This document shows, one piece after another, positions 26,438 through 36,400 of a DNA stretch of 64,000 nt; the stretch's first letter is position 1; each line of letters opens with the position of its first letter. The notes below the pieces were generated by a model. That model was not told the origin of the DNA, made no database searches, and saw only the letters and a list, made by a program, of their open reading frames with translations. The translations under genes were made by a program, and so were the position numbers. The DNA is from Aquatica leii. Its lineage: Eukaryota > Arthropoda > Insecta > Coleoptera > Lampyridae. The stretch lies in assembly GCA_035610365.1 (NCBI GenBank), contig CM069438.1, forward strand, positions 35,085,869 through 35,149,868, in the 5' to 3' direction.

Positions 26438-26763
26438 CTCCTATGGGTTACGATGGAACTTTAGATAGTGCTACATGATATATTTGCGTATGACTTTTAT
26501 ATTTATAACGATGACTTAGTGGTGGCAGCTCAGCGGTGATTCTGTCGTCATTTCAACGTCGATGTCAGTCGGAATAGAGCAATTACATATCGTAAAACCA
26601 TCTAAAAGTAGTTTTGACAATTTTAATCTGCACATTTTCTAAAAAAACATTTAGAGAAACCGTCAGTCATCAAACATCTTTGTTAGTACAAAGTTTTTAT
26701 AGAGCATTATGAACTCTGCTGATTTGTACGTAGAGGTTGTGACACGAAACCAATAAAATACTT

Positions 26764-26793
26764 TCGATGGTATGACGGTCCTTCAACCATCGA
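26764..26793. other. Representative A3 hairpin
   Basis: Arms TCGATGGT (26764-26771) and ACCATCGA (26786-26793) pair perfectly around a 14-nt loop. The sequence recurs in nearly every A3 monomer; in the oldest-looking pair one arm reads TCGATGAT. Confidence 0.6.
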
Positions 26794-27959
26794 GTTTTTG
26801 ACCTACATAAAGAAGGTCTCTAGAAGCCGAAGGAGAGTTCTAGAAAGTGATACTAACTATCTGATACTGAAACTTCTGAAAGCCATAAACATAGGAAAGA
26901 TCCTCTTATGGACTATGCCTAGTTCTGACGGAACTGTACTCGGTGGTGAAAGTCGTACATAATTGCCAGTTTTCCTCCTATGGGTTACGATGGAACTTTA
27001 GATAGTGCTACATGATGTATTTGCGATGACTTTTATATTTGTAACGATGACTCAGTGGTGGCAGCTCAGCGGTGATTCTGTCGTCATTTCAACTTCGATG
27101 TCAGTCGGAATAGAGCGATTCCATATGGTAAAACCATCTAAAAGTAGTTTTGACAATTTTAATCTGCACATTTTCTAAAAAAGTATTTAGAGAAACCGCC
27201 AGTCTTAAAACATCTTTGTTAATACAAAGTTTTTATAGAGCATTATGAACTCTGCTGATTTGTACGTAGAGGCTGTGACACGAAACCAAAAAAAACTTTC
27301 GACGGTATGAGGGTCCTTCAACCATCGAGTTTTTGTCCTACATAAAGAAGGTCTCCAGAAGCCGAAAGAAAATTATAGAAAATGATACCAACTATCTGAT
27401 ACTGAAACTTCTGGAAGCCATAAACATGTAAAAGATCCTCTTATGGACTATACCTAGTTCTAACGGAACTGTACTTGGTGAAAGTCGTACATAATTGCCA
27501 GTTTTCGTTCTATGGGTTACGATGGAACCTTAGATAGTGCTACATGATATATTTGCGTATGACTTTTATATTTGTAACGATGACTCAGTGGTGGCAGTTC
27601 AGCGGTGATTCTGTCGTCATTTCAACGTCGATGTCAGTCGGAATAGAGCAATTACATATCGTAAAAACATCTAAAAGTAGTTTTGACAATTTTAATCTGC
27701 ACATTTTCTAAAAAAAACATTAGAGAAACCGCCAGTCATAAAACATCTTTGTTAATACAAAGTTTTTATAGAGCATTATGAACTCTGCTGATTTGTACGT
27801 AGAGGCTGTGGCACGAAACCAAAAAAAACTTTCGATGGTATGAGGGTCCTTCAACCATCGAGTTTTTGACCTACATAAAGAAGGTCTTTAGAAGCCGAAA
27901 GAAAGGTATAGAAAGTGATACCAACTATCTGATACTGAAACTTCTGGCAGCCATAAACT

Positions 27960-28560
27960 GTCGTCATTTCAACGTCCATGTCAGTCGGAATAGAGCAGAG
28001 AGTGTTTACTTTATACGGTTTAAATTTTTTTTAGATGGTCGTCATTTTGACATTTAAAATTTTTCCAGGTTTTTTTTTAACTATAGAGATACCACCACTG
28101 CGCGAACGCAACGCTCATTATTGACCAAAACACCAAACTACCTTTATCCGCTAAAAAAACTGTTATTTGTTCCAACATGTTCTGTTGGCGCGAACCACTT
28201 CACCACTGCTAGCTAAGATGTCTGTGACTAGGCGTGATTGAGAATACTATAATAAAAAAGAAAATAATGAGCGCCACTCCGCTGTAATGATAAAATCCTC
28301 GGCTCGGAGACACCAAGAGTACATACGAACCCGCTGTCCAAGATTTAGGAACAAAGCAAACGACTATCAACGAGAAAACAAACAACTTTGTTATATATAT
28401 ATATTTTCCAACAAAATAAAATGTTTGTTTCACCAAACACATACGCATAAGGTAAAAAATCAACGAAACATTAACACTTACATGAAGTCGCGGAAAAACT
28501 TTAGTGACGTGATCATTGACTTATTATAAAACGAAAACTTACCCCTAATTGTAACTGCAG
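27960..28560. other. Non-array DNA after A3
   Basis: A3 similarity ends at about 27950-28000 with a scrambled repeat of the GTCGTCATTTCAACGTC segment. Beyond it lie the 28112-28274 inverted-repeat segment and short unremarkable open frames on both strands. No gene recognised. Confidence 0.4.
28112..28274. repeat. Inverted-repeat segment, MITE-like
   Basis: CGCTCATTATT (28112-28122) and its reverse complement AATAATGAGCG (28264-28274) bracket 163 bp. The left end with flank, GCAACGCTCATTATT, also occurs near 11681. Perfect arms are only 11 bp and no convincing target duplication is seen, so this may be a decayed miniature DNA transposon or chance. Confidence 0.3.
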
Positions 28561-29531
28561 TATTTTTACTCTCGACACTTTTGAGGAGTGTAAGCTTACA
28601 TTCGACAATTTAGTCATGGGCTCCACTACATTGAATACGAACAAGTTACTAATAATGCACAATTTTGCGTTACGTAACACAGTTACAAAGGGATACTATA
28701 GAATAATGACGTTAAAACCGTACGGCAAGTAAAACACGTCGAGCGTCACTCGATAGCTGGTCGCAACTGATCGACGTCTAATTTATGGGAACTTCTAAAG
28801 TCATCAATCTCGCAGTAATTATACGGCCTGAATTAGTCCACCAGGTATGAGACATAATAATTAAGCCTCGAGCTTTTGGTAAATTAACTGTAAAGAATTT
28901 TAAATTAACAAAAGCAAGTAGGAGTTTAATAGCCATTTATCTGTGGGTAATTGATTACGAAAAAAAATTTAAATATCTTAAGACTAGTATCTTCGTTTCA
29001 TTCAAATCAAGGTTTTTACGAAACACAATCTACTTACAGCGAACGCCAACCAAAAAATAAAAATCCCACGAGTGTCGGACACGATAAACTGAGTCGTATT
29101 GTCAGTCCGAGCTCTTGCCTGTGCAATCGAAAAACTTTGTCGAAATACAAAAATATGACACATTATTACTAACGACAGGTAACAAAACGTTTATAAACAA
29201 ACGCACGATTAACAAGAAGACACTCTTTCCGGAGCTTGCCAGCACGGTAAAAAGTTTGTGCCGACGGATTTCAGCACGGTAAAAGTAGACTGCAGTTTGT
29301 GTAACACAAAAAAAAATGCTGTGCTCCTTCTTTTGCCGATAACCAGTTACGAAAGCAATATCGCCGTTGACACCTTCATCACAAAAATAAAAGACGTATG
29401 GTTAGACGACACCACGAACCGCCGACACCGATCCAACCACGCTCAATCTACCGAACCTACAAAAGTATACCTTCCGTCGCCGTCACTGCCGATACCAATA
29501 GTCCTGCTATAGTGAAACCGTACTACAAAAT
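28560..29531 (+). other. Probable decayed LTR/leader of the gypsy relic
   Basis: This stretch lies directly upstream of the primer-site-like sequence and gag relic. It has no recognisable protein. A long terminal repeat would be expected here, ending near ACTACA just before 29530, but the left boundary cannot be placed because no second copy is in the window. Confidence 0.35.
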
Positions 29532-29551
29532 TAGTGACCCCAGACAGTGAA
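29532..29551 (+). other. Primer-binding-site-like sequence of LTR element
   Basis: TAGTGACCCCAGACAGTGA lies between the presumed LTR end and the gag frame. It closely resembles the TGGTGACCCCGACGTGA type found after the 5' LTR of CsRn1-like Ty3/Gypsy elements, which are reported to use tRNA-Trp as primer; a few bases have changed. The match is from memory of the family. Confidence 0.4.
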
Positions 29552-30190
29552 AAAGTATTAACCGAAGCCACCAGTGTACATACAATACGTACCTATATGA
29601 CCTCTGAGAGAAGACAGCAAATCTCACCTTTTTGGCCAGACAACCCAGAATTATGGTTCGCACAAATAGAAAATCAGTTCAGCGTGAGCGGTAGTACAGT
29701 CGGAAACCTAGAAGCCTACTACATAAACGAACTACGAAACATCCTTTTCGCATCGCTCACTTAGAACAAGTACCGTAGAATAATATCAAATCAATAATGA
29801 AAGAACTAGGAAATCGTGTTCCTTTTCAGTTTCTTAGGCACCTGCAGCATCTAGCAAGTACAATAGTACCAGACACGTCTAGAATTAAACTTCCAAGCAA
29901 TATTAGCTAGACAGGAAGCAACAAGCCTCGCAGATGTGGCACAACAGTTTAGTCACCGGGAATCTCGATTGTCACACTCGACGACACGATAAACATTTTA
30001 GACGAGGAGGTAGCTCAGCTTAAGATCCAGCTACAAAGCAGAACAGGCACTAACGCACGCTAGTACACGAAGTTTATCCAATTCCAGAAACTGCAACACA
30101 AATTTGAAGAAAAAAAATGGCGACCTGTTACGTGCCGTTAATCATTAGTTTTCCAAAAATGTGTAATAAATTTATCGCCACGTCTCTGGT
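29534..30190 (+). pseudogene. Ty3/Gypsy gag relic
   Basis: Gag is the structural protein that packages retrotransposon RNA. The first frame (29534-29764) contains PFWPDNPELWFAQ, the conserved tryptophan/proline signature of gag in the CsRn1-like gypsy group. After a break, a second frame near 29800-29890 reads FQFLRHLQHLAST, the expected QFLRHL motif, and a third near 29900-29990 reads AILARQEATSLADVAQQ. A charged tail and a degenerate segment near 30130-30190 correspond to the end of gag. At least two frameshifts, several stops and an internal deletion (part of the stretch between QFLRHL and AILA) make it non-functional. No protease, polymerase or integrase follows: unrelated sequence and the third 422-bp element come next. 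Confidence 0.8.
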
Positions 30191-30432
30191 ACGCCCAACA
30201 CGACTGGTTAGGTATTTCAGCGTAAATCAATAATCACGGTGGGCGATGTTTCGTCGAATACTTTGATCTATCATATTTGACTTTTTACTCCAGTGGTAGC
30301 TGCACGGAATTTCGCTGTAATTTAACGTTCTATAGCAAGATAAGTTTGGAGTCGCTCTCTACATTCCTATTTAAAGGTGATTTCACTGTTGTCTAATTTA
30401 TTGGGAATCAATACACAAGTCCTTTATTTTTA
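30190..30432. other. Non-array DNA, possible diverged A3 relic
   Basis: A stretch near 30285-30340 reads like a diverged A3 monomer core (CCAGTGGTAGCTGCACGG against CAGTGGTGGCAGCTCAGCGG, then similar bases around AACGTC). If homologous, it links this locus to the A3 array. No gene is seen. Confidence 0.3.
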
Positions 30433-30837
30433 GAACTACAGTGTACCAAATTCTATAAGAAATTGTATTACGTACGTATTTGTATTACTTGAATCAAGCC
30501 ATAAGCTATATTTTTAATGTATGTTCAGCGACACTAAACATGTTAAGCTGTCAGCTGTTGTTGTATAACTAAGATCATTAAGTAATCTTTTTTTTTCCAG
30601 TCGAGTACATTGTACAGCCTTCAGCTAGTGTACGTTGACTGTAACCAATCAAGTATCCTTAACTTTTAAACTTAGTCAAGGCAAACATTTGGCAAAAGCC
30701 GGTCCATAAATGTAAGCTTACACTTTTCGCAACGTTAGTGGTAGCATGATTACTGGCTACTTACGCTAAGGAACTTTAGGTCTGGGGTAAATTTTGTACT
30801 AAGTTCAACATTCATGTCATATTTTTAATAACTGCTT
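30433..30837. mobile_element. 422-bp inserted element, copy 3 (diverged, solo)
   Basis: Starts GAACTACAGTGTACC and ends near ATAACTGCTT, collinear with the two copies in A3 but with scattered substitutions and a deletion inside (GTTTCGCATTTGAATT lost). Flanks are not A3 monomers, and no target duplication is recognisable. Its presence outside the array shows the 422-bp segment is a dispersed element and not merely a satellite variant. Confidence 0.8.
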
Positions 30838-31150
30838 TGTAGCGACTGCATGCAAATCGCTTTGAAATTCTTGACTGAACTAGCTTATGTAACCGTTACT
30901 GTTTTCCCTTTTTTGCTTCGTATTAGAAAACTTAAATTGTTATTTTGTTAAAAGACATCTCATCTCCGTTTATCGTTACAGTGAAGTTAGAATCATCAGT
31001 AACAAAAAAAATGTTCACGAATTACTAAGAAATTTTTGGCAATTACAACAATAATCGGGATTGACAAGAGATGCAAATGGTTCTTGGGAAGTCACATAGG
31101 ATAGGACGATGGTATGACAACAGGTAAGATACGGATGACCTATGGATCTA
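30838..31150. other. Non-array DNA upstream of PLE relic
   Basis: No repeat or gene recognised. A minus-strand open frame of 67 codons overlaps 31015-31218 but shows no family signature. Part of this stretch may be older, unreadable PLE reverse-transcriptase sequence. Confidence 0.35.
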
Positions 31151-31660
31151 TCTTCAATTGGTTTTTGGGGAAGAAGTACATGGCAATTATCTTTTGCTTC
31201 GGAATGAAAATTGTGCACTGGCCATCATCTTAATAGGCAATCCAAAGAAGAAACAGACCGACACCTACATGCCTTGTCACCGAACGCATCATAAGAAATC
31301 TTTGATCATTACATCGTTTAGAAGTTTCAACGTGTGGAAAGTACAACATAAAGAATATAATGTAAACATGAAACTGAAAGAATTAGAAAGCAATAAATTT
31401 AAAATCGTTTCATATCAAAGACCAGTTATTGAATGCTAATGTACCAAAAGGTACATTGGTCAAACTGGAAGAAGAATTTGATGTAGGATTAAAAAATTTG
31501 AACACTGCGTCGGCCATATCAAGGTTAAATTATCAGCACTGGGAAAAACAAAAACTACGGTGATATTACAAAGCTAAATCTAAATTACGTGTTCGAATAA
31601 TAGAAAAGGAAATTACTTCTACGATAGCCAACGGCCTACATTCGATTAAATAATATGTAA
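31150..31660 (+). pseudogene. Penelope-like element relic (RT end + GIY-YIG endonuclease)
   Basis: PLEs encode a reverse transcriptase followed by a GIY-YIG endonuclease that nicks target DNA. Near 31250-31291 one frame reads ETDRHLHALSPNAS, matching the TDRYLH...H segment at the C-terminal side of PLE reverse transcriptase. From 31434 the frame reads C, stop, C, then YIGQTGRRI and, after another stop, KKFEHCVGHI: the paired cysteines, YIG and EH of the PLE GIY-YIG domain. A further piece near 31572-31650 (KLRVRIIEKEI) fits the segment after the endonuclease. At least three stops plus frame changes make it inactive; only about 0.5 kb of the C-terminal half is recognisable. Confidence 0.78.
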
Positions 31661-32120
31661 TTTAAAATAATCCGTTGCAAAAACTTTCAATCGGAAATAG
31701 TAAGAATTGTTGAAATCGAATCGACGTTTACCGAAAAAAATCAAGTAGGCTATGTAGCGCAATACTGTTTCCATATGAACATGTTGCTAATAAACAATTG
31801 TCGTAATTGCACTTGCCACTATGATGTAAGACTTTATCACTGTACTTACAAAACACTCGTCCTCGATTGCGTTTATTTTTAAACCATAAATGTGATTTTG
31901 AGTAAATGCCATTAACTGCAATTTGTGCATTTAGAAAATGTTGACTCATTAAAATTTTATTAGTCTAATTATGTAAAACTAATGAATGTGTAACAAATCA
32001 AAGACGCGTGTGCGCCTTATCAGTATAAAATTAACGTAAACATAAATAAAATAAATAAACTTGTAACCCTAATTACGTTGTACTTAAACAGGAATAAAAA
32101 AAATCACACGCGTCTGCGAT
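31660..32120. other. Non-array DNA between PLE relic and minus-strand gene
   Basis: AT-rich, no gene recognised. It contains an AATAAA on the minus strand (plus-strand positions 31956-31961) that could serve the gene at 32239-32557 but is about 280 bp past its stop. It also contains the outer-arm pair listed at 32002-32115. Confidence 0.4.
32002..32115. repeat. Short inverted repeat pair
   Basis: AGACGCGTGTG (32002-32012) is the exact reverse complement of CACACGCGTCT (32105-32115). The arms are GC-rich in an AT-rich context and 92 bp apart. It could be the ends of a very small miniature transposon or a cruciform in the 3' region of the neighbouring gene. No target duplication is seen. Confidence 0.4.
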
Positions 32121-32180
32121 TCGAGCGAAAGAGGAAATTTGCTGACGTTTCGGTTTAAGCCAATTTTTCCTCTCGAAAAG
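32121..32180 (-). mobile_element. PLE-terminus-like motif, minus orientation
   Basis: On the minus strand this reads GAGGAAA, a GGCTTAAACC near-palindrome, CGAAACGTCAGC and TTTCCTC. GAAACGTC with a preceding short hairpin is the pattern seen in PLE terminal repeats, and the flanking GAGGAAA/TTTCCTC arms could form the stem I equivalent. The CTGATGA half of a hammerhead core is missing, so no ribozyme is claimed. It lies within the likely 3' UTR of the adjacent minus-strand gene. Confidence 0.35.
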
Positions 32181-32238
32181 TTCTGTGTGCCGCACAAAAA
32201 GGATTTATCCAATTTCTTTTTAAAACCAATTTAGCAAA

Positions 32239-32557
32239 TCAATTGATTCCTATAATATACCACGGCAAAAATACGGTGATCATAACACAAAGGATTGCGG
32301 TCATCCCCATTGTGAGATTACTGGACGATTCTTTATATTCGATCCAATCGGCCACCATATCTTCGTGTTCGCCTTTTCTAAATTCTTTTACTTCGACGTC
32401 GTAACGAAATTTGACTCTAAAAAGACAATTCTTAACAACCTCAATATTTAATTTTCTCTAACACGTACCTGGATTTATCACCGGCATTGTCGCGTCTCCA
32501 ATACAACGATCCACAATCCAAACGATCCAGCATCCAGCGAGGCTCGAATCCTTCCAT
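32239..32557 (-). CDS. Small membrane protein, 88 aa, two coding exons
   Basis: Exon a runs from ATG at 32557 to 32469, exon b from 32416 to the TGA ending at 32239. The 52-nt intron starts GTACGTG and ends TTTTTAG. The joined frame is 88 codons; using the next AG two bases further on would cause an early stop, which supports this acceptor. The start context is AAGATGG, good for an animal start, and an in-frame TAG lies upstream across the presumed 5' UTR junction. Residues 1-65 are charged and hydrophilic (WMLDRLDCGSLYWRR; then RYDVEVKEFRKGEHEDM). Residues 66-87 include AILCVMITVFLPWYIIGI, one membrane span ending one residue before the C-terminus, as in tail-anchored or small respiratory/ER proteins. 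I do not recognise the family. The coding sequence is less AT-rich than its surroundings. An AG directly before the ATG also allows it to be an in-frame downstream exon of a longer protein. Confidence 0.72.
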
Positions 32558-32564
32558 CTTAGCA

Positions 32565-32685
32565 CTAAATGCAAAAAATATAACCTTTAATGCGTCAATG
32601 TCAACAGAATCGAAACAATTGAAGGTATTCGGTAAGGCGACTTCGATCTTATAACTTAGAACAATTTACGTCAACACGCTTTTAC
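32565..32685 (-). other. Putative 5' UTR intron of the 88-aa gene
   Basis: Read on the minus strand, TCAAG|GTAAAAGC at 32685 is an acceptable donor, and the T-rich run ending GCATTTAG at 32565 is a good acceptor seven bases before the ATG. The 121-nt length suits a compact invertebrate intron. Supported by splice signals only. Confidence 0.45.
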
Positions 32686-32870
32686 CTTGACTAGCACTAA
32701 TCGGCAAAATTACAGAAAAAATGTTATCCTCATTAGAATTAGAAAACAATTTTACGTTGCTAGCGTGTCCGCGAAATTGCTCGAACCGAAAACCAAAATT
32801 GACGTATGCCCGATAAAAAAAAATTACTTTTGTTTCGGCGACGGTACCGAACGAAATTGAAAGTTGTTCG
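32686..32870 (-). promoter_or_regulatory. Putative 5' UTR exon and promoter region
   Basis: This is the upstream side of the 88-aa gene on the minus strand. It is visibly richer in CG dinucleotides than the surrounding arrays (for example GTACCGTCGCCG and TTTCGCGGACACG), as is common in housekeeping promoters. There is no clear TATA box. A short upstream frame of seven codons starts at an ATG near 32732. The transcription start is not determinable. Confidence 0.4.
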
Positions 32871-33400
32871 ATTTTCTAAAAGTAAATTACAGTAATTTCG
32901 ATTTTTATTCGTGGTTTTCACGTAACCAAAAAAAAATAAATAACGTTATCCCGTTATGACAGCAAAAAAAATTTCCAAGCACTTTGACGCGTGCTCTTTT
33001 TAAGTTGATTTGGGAAATTGATTTAATTGGTATTTTTCCACGTTGTAATTATTTCTTTTTTTTTTAACGTCGGTTAGCGTTAGACGGACCAAAAATTCTT
33101 CTTGTAGTAACATGAATTCCGATTAAGAAATAGTAATATTTTATGTAATTTTTAATTCATTTAAATCATTAGATTATTGACATAAATTTTAGCTCGATTT
33201 AGGATTTCCGTTTTGGCATTTTTTATGCGATTTTGCTTCTACGAACCAAAAAAATTAAATGCCTTTAAGACGAAAAGCAAATGTATTTTTATCAAGTTTA
33301 TAAGTGTGCTAATAAAACAATTCAAAAATCAAAAAACTAAAATGTTTCTTATTGTATCTGCTTAAAAAAATGGCGGGTGAAACACTAATTTATCTTTTGT
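32871..33400. other. Non-array DNA upstream of the 88-aa gene
   Basis: Very AT-rich with long A and T runs. No gene, RNA or repeat recognised until A4-like text begins near 33.4 kb. Confidence 0.45.
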
Positions 33401-36400
33401 TTTGTTGACAGCCACTTTCGATTTATTTAAAAAGTTCAGGTTTTGATTGGATTTGGACAATTCTGCGGAATTTATAAGAAAAGGTGGATAGAAACCTAGT
33501 CAATTTTTTGAATTTTTTTATCGCATTGCAGTCATTGCTTTCAGATTCACTTTTGTTTCTGTTTATCGTCAACTACTATTTAAATAGCAGTACGGCCAAC
33601 TTGACTTTTGACCTGTACGATATACTAATTTAATTTAATTTTTTTGTCTAGAAAAAGATTGTGCGTACGTGACAGCAAAGTACCAACACTAAAAACAAGT
33701 GAAAAACACAAACAAACTCATGTTTCTGTTAATCACCCACTCGATTCGTACTTATCCAAAGTTAAAAATACGCCGAACTTTGGTTTTTGTAATTTTTGAC
33801 CTAGGACTTTTTTTTAGATTTTACTGATTTTCTAAAAGTTTTACTTCATCGTTGCATATTGTTGAAAAAAAACTTCGAAAAAACAAAATCATGGTTTTTG
33901 TAGTTAGATATCAAAAATAGCAATGACTGATCGTGACAATGTTTCGGTCTCTAAGTTTTTTAGTAGCGCATATGTGGCATAGAAGAGTTTTTGTTTTTAC
34001 ACCCAATTAGGGTTTTTGAAGTCATACAAGGACAACGACAATTTGTTTTATTCTACAGTGGTGGTAGTAGGCTTTGAGCATACTATCAGAGAAAACAAAT
34101 TAAAATCACAGATTGATGTTTTCATTGCCGATTATCTTTTTTTTAATTTTTATTATCATGGTCAACTTTACTATTACACAAGGTGACAGAAAACAAAACA
34201 CCAAAGTGGAGAATTTGACACTGATAAGAATCTTGACTTTTACAATGAAAAAATCAAAAAATTAAAAAAACATATTATTTGTGCCTGAGAACTTAACACT
34301 GATTTTTTTAAAATTATTATTTCGACAACTAGAATTCTTTTTCTTTTTACTCCGATTAAGAATTTGAACCGGAAGCAACGGCATTCTTTGTCGATTTTTA
34401 TTTCTTCTTCAATAATTAGCTACGTTTTTTATAAAACTAAATGTTTTTCTACACGACTGATCAATTAAACTGTCAAAGGAGCTTTGATTTTTTAAGTAGG
34501 CTACGAAATCTCAAAACCAAGCAATTGTTTTTGTTCTCTATATCTAAGGAAAAAAAAAACTTATTTATTAATTGTATTGTTTGATCTTCGATAGAATGTT
34601 TTTGTTTTGTTTTTTGTCATTGTTATTACGCAAGATGACAAAAACAAAACATCAAAGTGGAAAATTCTACAATCGGAAAAATTTAATAATTTGTAACTTA
34701 GCACCCGTACTGACACTTTAAACAAATGAAAAACGACGATCTGTTTTGTTACGATACCACTTGATCTCTACTTATCAAAAGTTTAAACCAAAATCTAACA
34801 AAAACTTTGTAGTAATAGTAGGCTTTGAAATAAGTAATAATAATTGCTTTTGTTCGGTATTTTGTCATCGTCAAAAAAGTTATCATGGTAACCTCACTTG
34901 CACACGAAGGAAAAACAAGTGGAAAATTTTATGTTATAGGAAATTTTGAAGAATCTTGAGTATGCATCTATAAAATTTAGGAAAAAAGTTCTTCTGTTTC
35001 AATTATAGTTTTTATTTGCAACATTTTTTGGTTTTTAACAATGAGTTACGATGAAGTTTTATAAAACGTAATAAACCAAATTTATGTTACGTGACTTATA
35101 GGAACTCATAGATAAAAACGTCAACGTGCTTTTTTGAAATAGGTCAGAGCTTAATTCTTTTGTTTTTCATCATCCACAAATGTTTGATGTCTAAGTAATT
35201 GTCATGGCTAGCTTGGCTCAAAAACTAAACATATCAAAGTGCCAAATGCCGAATATTTTGTAGTTTGATATCAAAAATACCAATGACTGATTGTGACGTT
35301 TCGGTCTCTAAGTTTTTTAGTAGCACATATGTGGCATAGAACAGTTTTTTGTTTTCACACCCAATTAGGATTTTTGAAGCCATACAAGGACAATAACAAA
35401 TTGTTTTATTCTACAGTGGTGGTAGGCTTTGAAAATACCATAAGAAAAGACAAATTTAAATCACTGACTGATGTTTTCCTTGCCGATTATTTTTTTTTTT
35501 GTGTTTGTTCACAGCCTTATTTGATTTTTATAAAGAAGTGATTCGTTCAATTGTTCTATTTTGTAGAATATAGTTAGCTGTGATTTTTTAAAAATACATT
35601 GAAACTTCAAAACCGAAACTTAATTGTGTTTTGACTATATTTTAGCAAGATGTCAGTTTGTAAATATCACAAAAACTTGTTTTTCATCATCGTCAAATGT
35701 TTGGTGTCTAAGAAATTATCATGGCCAACTTTACTATCACACAAGGTAACGAAAAGAAAACACCAAGTGAAAAATTTCATGATCTAGGAAATTTAGAAGA
35801 ATCTTTAGTTTGCATCGATAAAATTTAGAAACCGTGTTCTTCTATTTGATGTAAATGACTGACTATGTCGGACACTTTAAACAAATGAAAAATACGTGGT
35901 TTTTATGGGATGTCCAGTTGCCTACTTATCAAAAATCAGAAGAAATGGTGTTTTCTTTGTCGATTTTTGTTTGTTCTTCAATAATTAGCCAAATTTTTCC
36001 TACACGACTGATTAATAAAAATGTCAAAGGAACTGTGATTTTTTAAAGTAGACTATTAAAGTTCAAAACCAAGCAATTGTTTTAGTTCTCTATATCTAAG
36101 ACCAAAACAGTTATTTATTAATTCTATTGTTTGATCTTCAATAGATTGATTTTGTTTTGTTTTCCGTCATTGTTATTACACAAGATGACAAAAACAAAAC
36201 ACTAAAGTAGAAAGTTCCATGGTCGGGAAAATTTAATGATTTGTAACTTAGAACCCGCACTAACACTTTAAACAAATGAAAAACAAAGATTTGTTTTGTT
36301 AGGGTACCACTGGATCCCTACTTATCAAAAGTTTAAACGAAAATCTAACAAAAACTTCGTAGTAGTAGTAGGCTTTGAGAAAAATAACTAGCAATCGCTT

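Larger units (their letters stand above)
21990..27960. repeat. A3: ~533-bp satellite
   Basis: The landmark TGACTCAGTGGTGGCAG lies at 22452, 22984, 23516, 24053, 24588, 25551, 26512 (mutated to TGACTTA), 27048 and 27581. Intervals are 532-537 bp except two of 963 and 961 bp, which are monomers enlarged by a 422-bp insertion. A diverged unit occupies about 22.0-22.4 kb, and the last unit breaks off near 27950. Two neighbouring monomers (about 22560-22930 and 23090-23460) are virtually identical, a sign of recent duplication or conversion. Base composition is nearer to balanced than in A2 or A5. No coding potential is seen. Confidence 0.92.

Noticed and set aside
31015-31218. 67-codon minus-strand frame with several cysteines
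   Set aside because: No conserved spacing of a zinc-binding motif, and it overlaps the start of the plus-strand PLE relic.
32121-32180. Second hammerhead ribozyme on the minus strand
   Set aside because: GAAACGTC is present, but the CTGATGA half of the core is absent, so only a PLE-terminus-like motif is reported.
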